DNA from: Planctomycetota bacterium | Lineage (GTDB): Bacteria; Planctomycetota; B15-G4; SIAN01 | Assembly (NCBI GenBank): GCA_028289345.1 | Contig: JANQQL010000038.1 | Location: 1 to 64,000 of the forward strand | Direction: 5' to 3' | Length of the DNA: 64,000 bases | Shown here: positions 9,451 to 17,588 of the stretch, piece by piece | Position numbering within the stretch: position 1 is the stretch's first letter | Layout of the letters: each line of letters opens with the position of its first letter | The notes under the pieces: model-generated | What the model was told of the DNA's origin: nothing | What the model saw: the letters and a program-made list of their open reading frames with translations, nothing else | Database searches by the model: none | Made by a program: the position numbers and the translations under genes

Positions 9451-12400
9451 GCGAGTCCGACCCTGCCCCTGAACCCACCGGGATGGAGGTCGCGATCCTG
9501 AGCATGGTTTGTCGCCTGCCGGGAGCCAAGAACAGCGACGAGTACTGGCGAGTTCTGCGCGACGGGGTCGAGACGATTTCGTTCTTCTCTCCCGAGGAAC
9601 TGCGGGCCGCCAATCCCAAGAAGGCGGCTCTTCTGGAACGCGCCTGGCGCCACCCGGATTTCGTTCCCGCCGAGGCGGTGGTCGAAGGCATCGATCGCTT
9701 CGACGCCGGATTCTTCGGCTACAGCGCGCGCGATGCGGAGCTGATCGACCCGCAACAGCGCTTCTTCCTGGAATGCAGCTGGCATGCCTTGGAACAAGCC
9801 GGCTACGACGCCCTGCACTACGCCGGATTGATCGGTGTCTTCGGCGGCTCCACCCTGAGTGGTTACCTGACCCAGAACTTGCTGCCGCACCGCAAGACGA
9901 TGCAAACCGTGGGCAGCTACCAAACGGGCTTGGGCAACGCCAATGACCACCTGGTCACTCGCGTCGCCTACAAGCTCAACCTGGAAGGACCCGCGGTGGC
10001 CGTGCTGTCGGCTTGCTCGACCTCGTTGGTGGCCGTGCACCTGGCTTGCCAGAGCCTGATCGCCGGAGAGTGCGACATGGCCTTGGCAGGCGGCGCTTCC
10101 CTGAGTCCCATCCAGAAGCTGGGGTACGTCTATCAACCTGACGGCATCGCCTCCCGGGATGGTCATTGCCGTTCCTATGACGCCGAAGCAAGTGGCACGG
10201 TCGGTGGCAACGGCGTGGGCGTGGTCTTGCTGAAACGGCTGGAAGACGCCTTGGCCGACGGCGACCCGATCGACGCGGTGATCCGTGGGTCGGCGATCAA
10301 CAACGACGGATCGCGCAAGGTGGGATACACCGCACCACGCATCGAAGGCCAGGCCAACGTGATTCGCGCCGCCCAACAGGTGGCGGACGTCCATCCCGAC
10401 ACCATCGGCTACATCGAAGGGCACGGCACCGCGACCTCCCTGGGGGATCCGATCGAGGTGGCGGCGCTGACTCGCGTCTTCCAAGAACAGACCGCGCGCA
10501 GGGGCTACTGCGCGTTGGGATCGGCGAAGAGCAACTTTGGTCACCTGGATGCCGCCGCCGGAGTCGCCGGGCTCATGAAAGCCGCCTTGTCGGTGAAGCA
10601 CGGGATGATCCCCCCGAGCCTTCACTATCGAACTCCCAATCCGAAGATTGATTTCGAAGGCAGCCCTTTCTTCGTCAACACCGAGCTCCGCCCCTGGCCC
10701 GAAGACGGGCCTCGCCGAGCTGGAGTCAGCTCCTTCGGCATCGGGGGCACCAACGCTCACGCGGTCCTGGAAGAGCCACCTGAGTCCGAGCCTCGGAAAG
10801 CCTCCGGCGAAACCCAGCTCCTGGTCTTCTCCGCGAAGACGCCCACGGCTCTCGACCAAGTCGTTCACGACTTCGCCGATCACCGAGAGGCGAACCCGGA
10901 CGAAAACCTGGACGACATCGCCTTCACCTTGGCCGTCGGCCGGCGCATGATGCCCCATCGACGCATGATCCTCGCCAAAGACTCAGGCGATCTGGTGCGC
11001 GAATTACGCAGCGACTCTTCGTCACGAATCCTGGTGGGCTCCGGGGACGTGGCGGACCGCGGGTTCGCGTTCTTGTTTTCTGGTCAAGGCGCGCAAACGG
11101 TCGGCATGGGTCAGCACTCCTACCAACGCTTCCCTGTGTTTCGAGAAGCCCTGGACGAGTGTGCCAATCTTCTGGAACCACACCTTGCCGCCGACTTGCG
11201 CGACGTGTTGTTCGCCTCGGACGACGAAAACAATCGTCAGCAGCTCCAGCAAACTCGGTGGGCCCAGCCGGCCTTGTTCGCGATCGAATACTCCCTGGCT
11301 CGCTGGTGGATGAGCCTCGGGATCGTCCCCGAGGCGATGATCGGGCACAGCATCGGGGAATACGTGGCGGCAACTTTGGCCGGGGTGTTTTCTTTGGAAG
11401 ACGCGCTGGGTCTGGTGGCCGCGCGCGGGGCACTCATGCAGAGCCTTCCTGCCGGACGCATGGTCGCCGTGCCTCTCCCCGAGGCCGACTGTCAGGAACT
11501 GACGAGCGAACGGGTTTCGATCGCCGCCGTGAACGCCCCATCCCTGTGTGTGATGTCTGGGGATACGGAAGCCATCGCCCATCTCGAATCGCAGTTGACG
11601 GCTCGCGGCATCGACAGTCACTCCCTGCACACCTCCCACGCGTTCCATTCCGCCATGATGGAGCCAATTCTGGAGGAGTTCGGCACGCGAGTCGAATCAG
11701 TCTCCCGCAACGCTCCGGAACAACGGTTCCTGTCGAATGTCACCGGGACATGGATCCGCGACGAAGAAGCCAGGGCTTCCGACTACTGGTGTCGGCATCT
11801 GCGGGCGACCGTCCACTTTTCGCGCTGTGTCTCCAACCTGTTGCAGGACAACGAGACGATCTTGCTCGAGGTCGGCCCGGGCAACACGTTGGCTTCCTTG
11901 GCTCAGCAACACTTCCAAGGACCTTCCGGGCCGCGACCGCTCGCCTCGTGGCCGGGTCCCAAGGACTCCACTCCCGACGACGAGTTCCTGTTGAACACGG
12001 TCGGCCGAATCTGGCTCACCGGACATCGACCGGGATGGGAGTCTTTGTTCGCCGAGGGTTCCCGCCGAGTTCGGTTGCCGGTGTATCCGTTCGAGCGCCA
12101 GCGTTACTGGATCGAGCCCGACGCCTCTCCATCGAGTGAGGCTTCCTCCGGCTCGGACAGTCTGCCCGTGTCCCGCCAGTCGGACGTCGAACAATGGTTC
12201 TCCCGCCCCACGTGGAAGCAAACGGTGATTCATGAGCCGCGGATTGACGTGGAAGGAACCCACTGGCTGGTGTTTCGTGAGGAAACCAGCCCCATGGTTT
12301 CGTCCGTCGTCCAAACACTCCGTGACCAGGGTGCCGAAGTCCGCGAAATTCTGCCGGGGACGAAGTGCGATCTCAGCGGTCCCGGACCCTGGACGGTGCG

Positions 12401-14027
12401 TCCCGGCAATGAACGTGACCATGACCAAGCCCTCCGTGCCGCGCAAGAATCCCCGGGATCCCTCCAGGGAATCTTGCACGCCTGGCTCGCAGACGTGACC
12501 TCGGAAGATCCCACCGACCAAGTATTGCAACGAGGATTTTCGAGCCTGGTCGGCATCGGAAAGTCATTGGCAGGCTTTCCCAGTTCGAAGCCGCTCCCCC
12601 CCTTGATCGTGCTGGGTCGGGACCTGTTCCCGGTCCTGGGAACGGAACCCGTGGTGCCGACGGCCCTTACCGCGATCGGCCCCTGCAAGGTCATGCCCCA
12701 AGAGCTTCCCGCACTCCGCTGCCGGTTGATCGACCATTCCTCCGAAGCCGCGCCTGCCCCCGAGCTCCTCTTCAACGAACTCCGCGCTCACGAAGGCGCA
12801 CCGATGGTCGCCTTGCGTGGGCGTTCCCGCTTCACTCCCGCCCTCGAGTCCCAACCGCTGCACGGTTCCGAACCCTCCCTGCCATCTCGCAAGGGAGGTA
12901 CCTACTTGATCACCGGCGGGCTGGGGGGAATCGGACACGCGTTGGCACAATCCTTGGCAGAGCACGGCCAACCAAACTTGGTTCTGGTTACCCGCCGTGC
13001 CCTGCCTCCGGAGTCCGAGTGGGACTCCTTGCTCGCCGGCTCCCGCGACCGCCAAGCAACCAAGATTCAGCGCGTTCTTGATCTGAGAAAGCGCGGTGCC
13101 ACCGTCACCGTGGAGGCGACCGATGTGAGCGATTCCCTCGCCATGAAAGCACTGGTGGATCGCTGCCGAGAGAAGTTCGGACCGATCCACGGAGTCGTTC
13201 ACGCGGCGGGAGTGGCCGGTGGTGGGATGATTGCCTTGAAGACCGAGCAAGCGATTCGAGAAGTTCTCGCGCCCAAGGTGCAAGGAACCTTGGCCCTGGA
13301 CAATGCCCTGGGACCCGAGCCTCTCGACTACTTTGTTCTTTGCTCCTCCCTCGCCTCCTTCGTCGGGGGCGTCGGCCAGGTGGATTACGTCGCGGCGAAC
13401 GGCTTCCTGGATGGTTTTGCGGCGGCCCGCCACCGCGCCGATCGCCCCGTGCTCTCCCTCAATTGGGCCACTTGGAAAGACGTGGGCCTGGCGGTCGAGG
13501 CCGAATTGCCTCCCGAACTGGAGGCTCAGCGACAGGAGCAACTGCGACTGGCCATCGCTCCGAACGAAGGCGTGCGTGCATTCGAATTGGCGTTGCAGGC
13601 CGGAGGCCCCCAGCTGCTGATTTCTCCCACTCGCGTTTCCGTGCCTGGCAAGCCCCATTCCCCCATCACCGACTCCGCCGAGAGTGACCAGCACGGAAGC
13701 ACTTCCTCCCCTTCTTCCGAGCAACTCCACGCCCGTCCGAACCTGCCCCATCCCTACGTCGAGGCGCGCTCCGACACAGAGAGGAAGCTGGTGACGATCT
13801 GGCAAGAGCTGCTGGGAATCTCCCCGATCGGCATCCAGGATCCATTCATGGAACTTGGCGGGCACTCGTTGCTTGCCACCCGCTTGCTTTCTCGAGTTCG
13901 GGACGAATACGGCGCGAGCCTCGGACTCGCAGACTTCTTCGAGAACCCGACCATCGAGCACATGGCGAAACACATCGAGGACTCCTCCACGCCCACCGAC
14001 GAGGCTCGAGACGAGGTGGAGCTCTGA
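9447..14027 (+). CDS. Type I polyketide synthase, one module KS-AT-KR-ACP
   Basis: A 1526-residue single-module synthase. Ketosynthase about 14-442, with the active Cys in ACSTS at 10014-10016 and the GHGTATSLGDP His motif. Acyltransferase about 540-845, with GQGAQ, GHSIGEY and HAFH, predicting malonyl-CoA. Ketoreductase about 1151-1358, with TGGLGGIG, and Tyr and Asn in YVAAN. ACP about 1442-1510, with GGHS, Ser codon 13866-13868. No dehydratase, enoylreductase or thioesterase is present, so it should add a beta-hydroxy two-carbon unit and leave the chain on the ACP. The start ATG lies inside the stop of the upstream megasynthase (ATGA 9447-9450), so the two are co-translated and this module likely accepts the aminoacyl chain from the upstream PCP. 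It resembles the upstream PKS module closely, including the linker before the ketoreductase. Chain release must come from another protein. Confidence 0.95.
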   Translation: MSESDPAPEPTGMEVAILSMVCRLPGAKNSDEYWRVLRDGVETISFFSPEELRAANPKKAALLERAWRHPDFVPAEAVVEGIDRFDAGFFGYSARDAELIDPQQRFFLECSWHALEQAGYDALHYAGLIGVFGGSTLSGYLTQNLLPHRKTMQTVGSYQTGLGNANDHLVTRVAYKLNLEGPAVAVLSACSTSLVAVHLACQSLIAGECDMALAGGASLSPIQKLGYVYQPDGIASRDGHCRSYDAEASGTVGGNGVGVVLLKRLEDALADGDPIDAVIRGSAINNDGSRKVGYTAPRIEGQANVIRAAQQVADVHPDTIGYIEGHGTATSLGDPIEVAALTRVFQEQTARRGYCALGSAKSNFGHLDAAAGVAGLMKAALSVKHGMIPPSLHYRTPNPKIDFEGSPFFVNTELRPWPEDGPRRAGVSSFGIGGTNAHAVLEEPPESEPRKASGETQLLVFSAKTPTALDQVVHDFADHREANPDENLDDIAFTLAVGRRMMPHRRMILAKDSGDLVRELRSDSSSRILVGSGDVADRGFAFLFSGQGAQTVGMGQHSYQRFPVFREALDECANLLEPHLAADLRDVLFASDDENNRQQLQQTRWAQPALFAIEYSLARWWMSLGIVPEAMIGHSIGEYVAATLAGVFSLEDALGLVAARGALMQSLPAGRMVAVPLPEADCQELTSERVSIAAVNAPSLCVMSGDTEAIAHLESQLTARGIDSHSLHTSHAFHSAMMEPILEEFGTRVESVSRNAPEQRFLSNVTGTWIRDEEARASDYWCRHLRATVHFSRCVSNLLQDNETILLEVGPGNTLASLAQQHFQGPSGPRPLASWPGPKDSTPDDEFLLNTVGRIWLTGHRPGWESLFAEGSRRVRLPVYPFERQRYWIEPDASPSSEASSGSDSLPVSRQSDVEQWFSRPTWKQTVIHEPRIDVEGTHWLVFREETSPMVSSVVQTLRDQGAEVREILPGTKCDLSGPGPWTVRPGNERDHDQALRAAQESPGSLQGILHAWLADVTSEDPTDQVLQRGFSSLVGIGKSLAGFPSSKPLPPLIVLGRDLFPVLGTEPVVPTALTAIGPCKVMPQELPALRCRLIDHSSEAAPAPELLFNELRAHEGAPMVALRGRSRFTPALESQPLHGSEPSLPSRKGGTYLITGGLGGIGHALAQSLAEHGQPNLVLVTRRALPPESEWDSLLAGSRDRQATKIQRVLDLRKRGATVTVEATDVSDSLAMKALVDRCREKFGPIHGVVHAAGVAGGGMIALKTEQAIREVLAPKVQGTLALDNALGPEPLDYFVLCSSLASFVGGVGQVDYVAANGFLDGFAAARHRADRPVLSLNWATWKDVGLAVEAELPPELEAQRQEQLRLAIAPNEGVRAFELALQAGGPQLLISPTRVSVPGKPHSPITDSAESDQHGSTSSPSSEQLHARPNLPHPYVEARSDTERKLVTIWQELLGISPIGIQDPFMELGGHSLLATRLLSRVRDEYGASLGLADFFENPTIEHMAKHIEDSSTPTDEARDEVEL

Positions 14028-14029
14028 TC

Positions 14030-14860
14030 GTGTCTTCTCTGAACGCCCACGCCTCGCTCGCCCCGGCTTTCTTCCCCTCCGCAGGACGTCAGTTGTTCGG
14101 TTGTTTGCACGAACCCCAAGGTGATCCCCAAGAGCGCGCGGTGCTGTTGGTCGCCCCCTTCGGCCACGAAGCGGTTCGCAGCCACCGGGCGTTCCGTCGC
14201 TTGGCCGGCAAGTTGGCGGCCCATGGCTTGACCGTGCTGCGATTCGACTTCACCGGATGTGGTGACTCAGCGGGCGATCTCAACGACGCCTCCTGGGACA
14301 TCTGGCGTGCCGACCTTGCCTCCGCCACCCGTTACCTACGCAGTCAAAGCCGCTGCCGACGGATCACTTGCATCGGCATGCGCGGCGGCGCCAACCTGGC
14401 ACTGCAGGTCGGAGTGGAGCGGGGGGAATTCGACCAGATGGTCCTCTGGCAACCGATCTTGGAAGGGGCCCAGGCACTCGAACACTTGCGAGCCATGCAC
14501 CGGGCCCTGATCGATCAGTGTGGCGGATCCCCGACAACCTCAGAGAGTTCTCAAGCCTCCCTCGGTCCCGCGGTCGGCGAGGAAGAACTCCTGGGATACG
14601 CCTATCCCTCGACCTTGATCCAACAGCTGGAACAGCTTCAAGCTCTTCCGGTTCCCGGGGCGCCGGCCTCCCGAGTCCTCCTGGTCGACAACGGCCAAAG
14701 CTCCACGTTGGGAGCCCTCGAATCCGAGTTGCGCACTCACGGGGTGGACGTCGAATCGGCGCACTTACCCGATGCAGAGATCTGGCACGAAGAGGTGTAC
14801 AAGGCACTTCTCCCTCACCCCAGCCTGCAGACGATGGAAGAGTGGGTCACTCGTTCATGA
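14030..14860 (+). CDS. Alpha/beta-hydrolase-fold protein lacking the Ser nucleophile
   Basis: 276 residues, GTG start two bases after the PKS stop. The fold is suggested by FDFTGCGDSAGD (oxyanion-loop and strand region, typical of this superfamily) and by the nucleophile-elbow segment CIGMRGGANLALQ at about residues 114-126. In the usual GxSxG elbow the third residue is Ser; here the motif is GMRGG, placing Arg there. No obvious catalytic His closes the C-terminus. From memory, this Arg-type elbow resembles the exosortase-A-associated hydrolase 2 family, which sits beside a second hydrolase as here. It probably works with the PKS/NRPS products as a scaffold or non-hydrolytic partner rather than as a classical type II thioesterase. 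It is co-operonic, and the next gene overlaps its stop. Confidence 0.85.
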   Translation: MSSLNAHASLAPAFFPSAGRQLFGCLHEPQGDPQERAVLLVAPFGHEAVRSHRAFRRLAGKLAAHGLTVLRFDFTGCGDSAGDLNDASWDIWRADLASATRYLRSQSRCRRITCIGMRGGANLALQVGVERGEFDQMVLWQPILEGAQALEHLRAMHRALIDQCGGSPTTSESSQASLGPAVGEEELLGYAYPSTLIQQLEQLQALPVPGAPASRVLLVDNGQSSTLGALESELRTHGVDVESAHLPDAEIWHEEVYKALLPHPSLQTMEEWVTRS

Positions 14861-15771
14861 ACGCTCCCGAATCCACTCGTTCGTCCGCGCAGCCAACGCT
14901 CGCCGAGCACGCCTTGACCCTGGGCCCCACACGGATGGTGGGAATTCTGACCCCCTCGCCCCGTCCCCGCGATCTGCCCGCCGTGATCATCCCCAACTCT
15001 GGGTTGGTTCCTCGCGTGGGTCCCAGCCGTCTGTCAGTGAATCTCGCACGTCGACTTGCCGCCCAAGGCTACCCCACCCTCCGATTCGATCATGCCGGAG
15101 TCGGAGACAGCAATCCCCGCCAGGACGACTTGTCCTTCGATCAGTGCGCTCTCGAAGAAGTGGGTCATCTCATGGATGACTTGGAGCGTGACTACGGGCT
15201 GCGTCGATTCGTGATCCTCGGACTCTGCTCCGGGGCGGTGACCGCGTTCAAGGCCGCGGGGCTCGATGCGCGAGTCGCCGGGGCGATCATGATCAACGCC
15301 CAGTACTACGAAACTGATCCGGAGTGGAACCATCACGTCGCCACCCAGCAGATTGCCCGTCACTACTGGACTCGGTCGATCTTTCGGCCTTCGGCTTGGT
15401 GGAGGGCGATCACCGGTCGCATCCACTACCGCGTGCTGATCCACGTGTTGCTGCGCCAGGCTCGCGGCTTGTTTCGCAAGGACGCCACGGTGCAACAAGT
15501 CAAAGACCGTCTCGCGAGCCACCTCCGCGACCTCGCTCAACATGAGACCCCCTTGCTGATCCTCAATTCCGAAGGGGACATCGCCCAGGACTACTTGCGC
15601 ATCATTCTCGGAGACGAATTGGACCGACTCACGGAGTCCGGATCGATCGAACTGAGAAACCTCGCCGACACGGACCACACCTTCACCCTGCTCGCCAACC
15701 AAGAGCGGCTCTCCGAGATCATCGAAGAGTGGATGGAGAAGTGGTTCGGGGGAACGGCGGAGTCCTCCTGA
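14857..15771 (+). CDS. Alpha/beta-hydrolase-fold protein with Cys at the nucleophile elbow
   Basis: 304 residues, starting at the ATG that overlaps the previous stop (ATGA 14857-14860). The open frame extends further upstream but only antisense to sense-coding sequence, so the overlap start is preferred. Motifs: RFDHAGVGDSNP (early strand and loop), elbow ILGLCSGAVTAFKAAG at about residues 112-127, a candidate acid in LNSEGDIAQDY, and a candidate His in ADTDHTFTL near the C-terminus. The elbow reads GLCSG, so Cys occupies the usual Ser position with Ser next to it. Cys-type hydrolases and thioesterases exist, so catalysis is possible. From memory the elbow recalls exosortase-A-associated hydrolase 1. 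As the last gene of the biosynthetic operon, it is the best in-window candidate for chain release or acyl transfer; that role is inferred from position only. Confidence 0.87.
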   Translation: MNAPESTRSSAQPTLAEHALTLGPTRMVGILTPSPRPRDLPAVIIPNSGLVPRVGPSRLSVNLARRLAAQGYPTLRFDHAGVGDSNPRQDDLSFDQCALEEVGHLMDDLERDYGLRRFVILGLCSGAVTAFKAAGLDARVAGAIMINAQYYETDPEWNHHVATQQIARHYWTRSIFRPSAWWRAITGRIHYRVLIHVLLRQARGLFRKDATVQQVKDRLASHLRDLAQHETPLLILNSEGDIAQDYLRIILGDELDRLTESGSIELRNLADTDHTFTLLANQERLSEIIEEWMEKWFGGTAESS

Positions 15772-15808
15772 CAACCTCTCGGAGGCCTCCTCTCTCAGTC
15801 GGACGGTT

Positions 15809-17362
15809 CTATTGGCCGGCGATCACCGGGAGCTCCAGACAGGCCGCCTGGGTCGCGTTGCGAACGAAGAACTGATTGCCGGCCAATGCGGGCGGGTTCC
15901 AGGTTTTCCCCTCGATCACCGAGATCGAGGCGAGCTCCTCAAACTTGTCGGGAGCTGCCCGGACCAAGGCGACGTCGCCGCTTTCGGCGGAGATCAACAA
16001 GAACTCTCCCACCAGCAGGAACTGGCCGTGACCATAGCGGCCCCCTTTCCAAACTCGCTTGCCATCCTCCTGGCGAATGCACGCAAGGATGCCATCGTCG
16101 AGGCCATAAATGTGCTCCCCAACGAGCACCATGTGCGTGGCAAACTTGGCTTTCAGATCTTTGGTCTTGTAGATCGCACTGCCGCCGGCCCGTCCATCCG
16201 GCCCGGGCGTGTCGATTTGAAACATGGTTCCCCCCTCGCCGTAGCCCGTGGAAACGAACAGACGATTCCCGGGGACCACCAGCGGTTGGGCCACGTGCTC
16301 GGTCTTTTCGGCGAACGGAAGTGTCCAGAGAAGCTCGCCGGTTTCCGGTGCGTGGGAAACCACGCTTCCCTGATTGAACATCAGAATCTGAGGGATGTCG
16401 TGCAACAAGGACAGTTGAGGCGAGCTGTTCCCTGCCACGTCATCTCCCGCGGCCCAGCGCCGCTCCCCACTCTGTCGATCGTAGGCCACGAGAGAGTTGC
16501 CATCGCTCCCTCCCGCGCTCACCACCACCAAGTCCCCCACGATCAAAGGAGAGCTGGTCATGCCGTACTCTTGAATGTCTGCCTTCGCATCCTCAACAAT
16601 GTTCGCCCACCAACGACGCTGTCCCGAAAGCTGATCCAAGCACTGCAACAATCCCGTCGCCCCGAGGGTGTACACCGTTCCTTCGTGGATGGTTGGTGTG
16701 GCGCGGGGTCCGTCTCCCGCGAGCGTGCTGACAAATGCTTCGTCATCGACGTGCACCCAGCGGGGCTCACCACTGACGCGGTCGTAGCACACCACCGCCT
16801 CTTGTTCTCCGCGTTGCTCTTGGGTGATCGCGTCTTCCCCGGACACCGCGAACGCGGACCAGCCCGCGCCCACGTCTCGTTGCCAGAGCAGCTTCGGTGG
16901 GCTCGCTTCCCAGTTTGGGTCCAAAGTCACCCCTTCGACACGGCCCGAGCGATCGGCGCCCAGGTAGGCGGGGAAGTCACGGTCCGAAACCAAGGGGCGG
17001 GTGGAAGCCGGCGGTTCCGACGGCGTGGGTGCGGACAAATCCCGCGGGGGAGTCCATTCCCAAGCCAAGGTCGGCACCAGATCGCCCGACACCTCCTCGA
17101 TGCGAAGACACAGCTTTGCTCCCACGGCGAGCAACAGCCCCAAAACGAGTCCGCCGATGCGAACGCGCGCCGACAACCGAGAGAAGAAGAAGAACCAAAT
17201 CGAGAGGAGCCCGCCCCCAAGGACCAACAAAAAGAATGTTCGAATCACTCGTCGTTGACGAGAGGGGGCATCGAGGGACCACACCAGAAAAATGCCCACG
17301 GCCACCAGGGCGACAATGAGCAGGGCGCTTTTCCAGCGAATCGGCGGTCGAGATGATTCCAT
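15809..17362 (-). CDS. Membrane-anchored PQQ-like beta-propeller protein
   Basis: 517 residues, ATG preceded by a GAGGA ribosome site. The N-terminus holds three hydrophobic segments (about residues 13-30, 41-60 and 70-85), followed by a Pro/Thr-rich linker. From about residue 130 come repeated propeller blades typical of the PQQ-like/BamB family: CYDRVSGEPRWVH, CLDQLSGQRRWWA, AYDRQSGERRWAA, SHAPETGELLWTL and CIRQEDGKRVWKG. The blades are probably periplasmic. There is no attached dehydrogenase catalytic domain, so a structural or binding role is more likely than alcohol oxidation. The gene converges on the biosynthetic operon, 37 bases away, and is probably unrelated to it. Confidence 0.85.
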   Translation of the reverse strand: MESSRPPIRWKSALLIVALVAVGIFLVWSLDAPSRQRRVIRTFFLLVLGGGLLSIWFFFFSRLSARVRIGGLVLGLLLAVGAKLCLRIEEVSGDLVPTLAWEWTPPRDLSAPTPSEPPASTRPLVSDRDFPAYLGADRSGRVEGVTLDPNWEASPPKLLWQRDVGAGWSAFAVSGEDAITQEQRGEQEAVVCYDRVSGEPRWVHVDDEAFVSTLAGDGPRATPTIHEGTVYTLGATGLLQCLDQLSGQRRWWANIVEDAKADIQEYGMTSSPLIVGDLVVVSAGGSDGNSLVAYDRQSGERRWAAGDDVAGNSSPQLSLLHDIPQILMFNQGSVVSHAPETGELLWTLPFAEKTEHVAQPLVVPGNRLFVSTGYGEGGTMFQIDTPGPDGRAGGSAIYKTKDLKAKFATHMVLVGEHIYGLDDGILACIRQEDGKRVWKGGRYGHGQFLLVGEFLLISAESGDVALVRAAPDKFEELASISVIEGKTWNPPALAGNQFFVRNATQAACLELPVIAGQ

Positions 17363-17588
17363 GATTCCTCTGCCGTTGAATGCAGCACTCTCGATTCGAG
17401 GGACTCAAGACGTGTCTTGCCACGGGAAGTATATCATCGCGGCGTGACTCGCCTTTGGCGGCGAGCCCTTGTTTCGAGGTTTCCGGCAATGCCAACCGAA
17501 TTTGCCGAATCAACACAACTCTTCCCCGTTGACTCATCCTCGCCCGGTCACTGGTGAGTCATCGTCTGCGGATGACAAAGCCCTTCCG

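Noticed and set aside
15786..15795. GGAGGCCTCC palindrome between the biosynthetic operon and the propeller gene
   Set aside because: Ten bases with no loop and no T-run; such palindromes are expected by chance in this base composition.
15812..17356. Long open frame antisense to the PQQ-like propeller gene
   Set aside because: No recognisable motif or membrane pattern; the opposite strand has signal-like segments and repeated propeller blades, so this is a GC-rich shadow frame.
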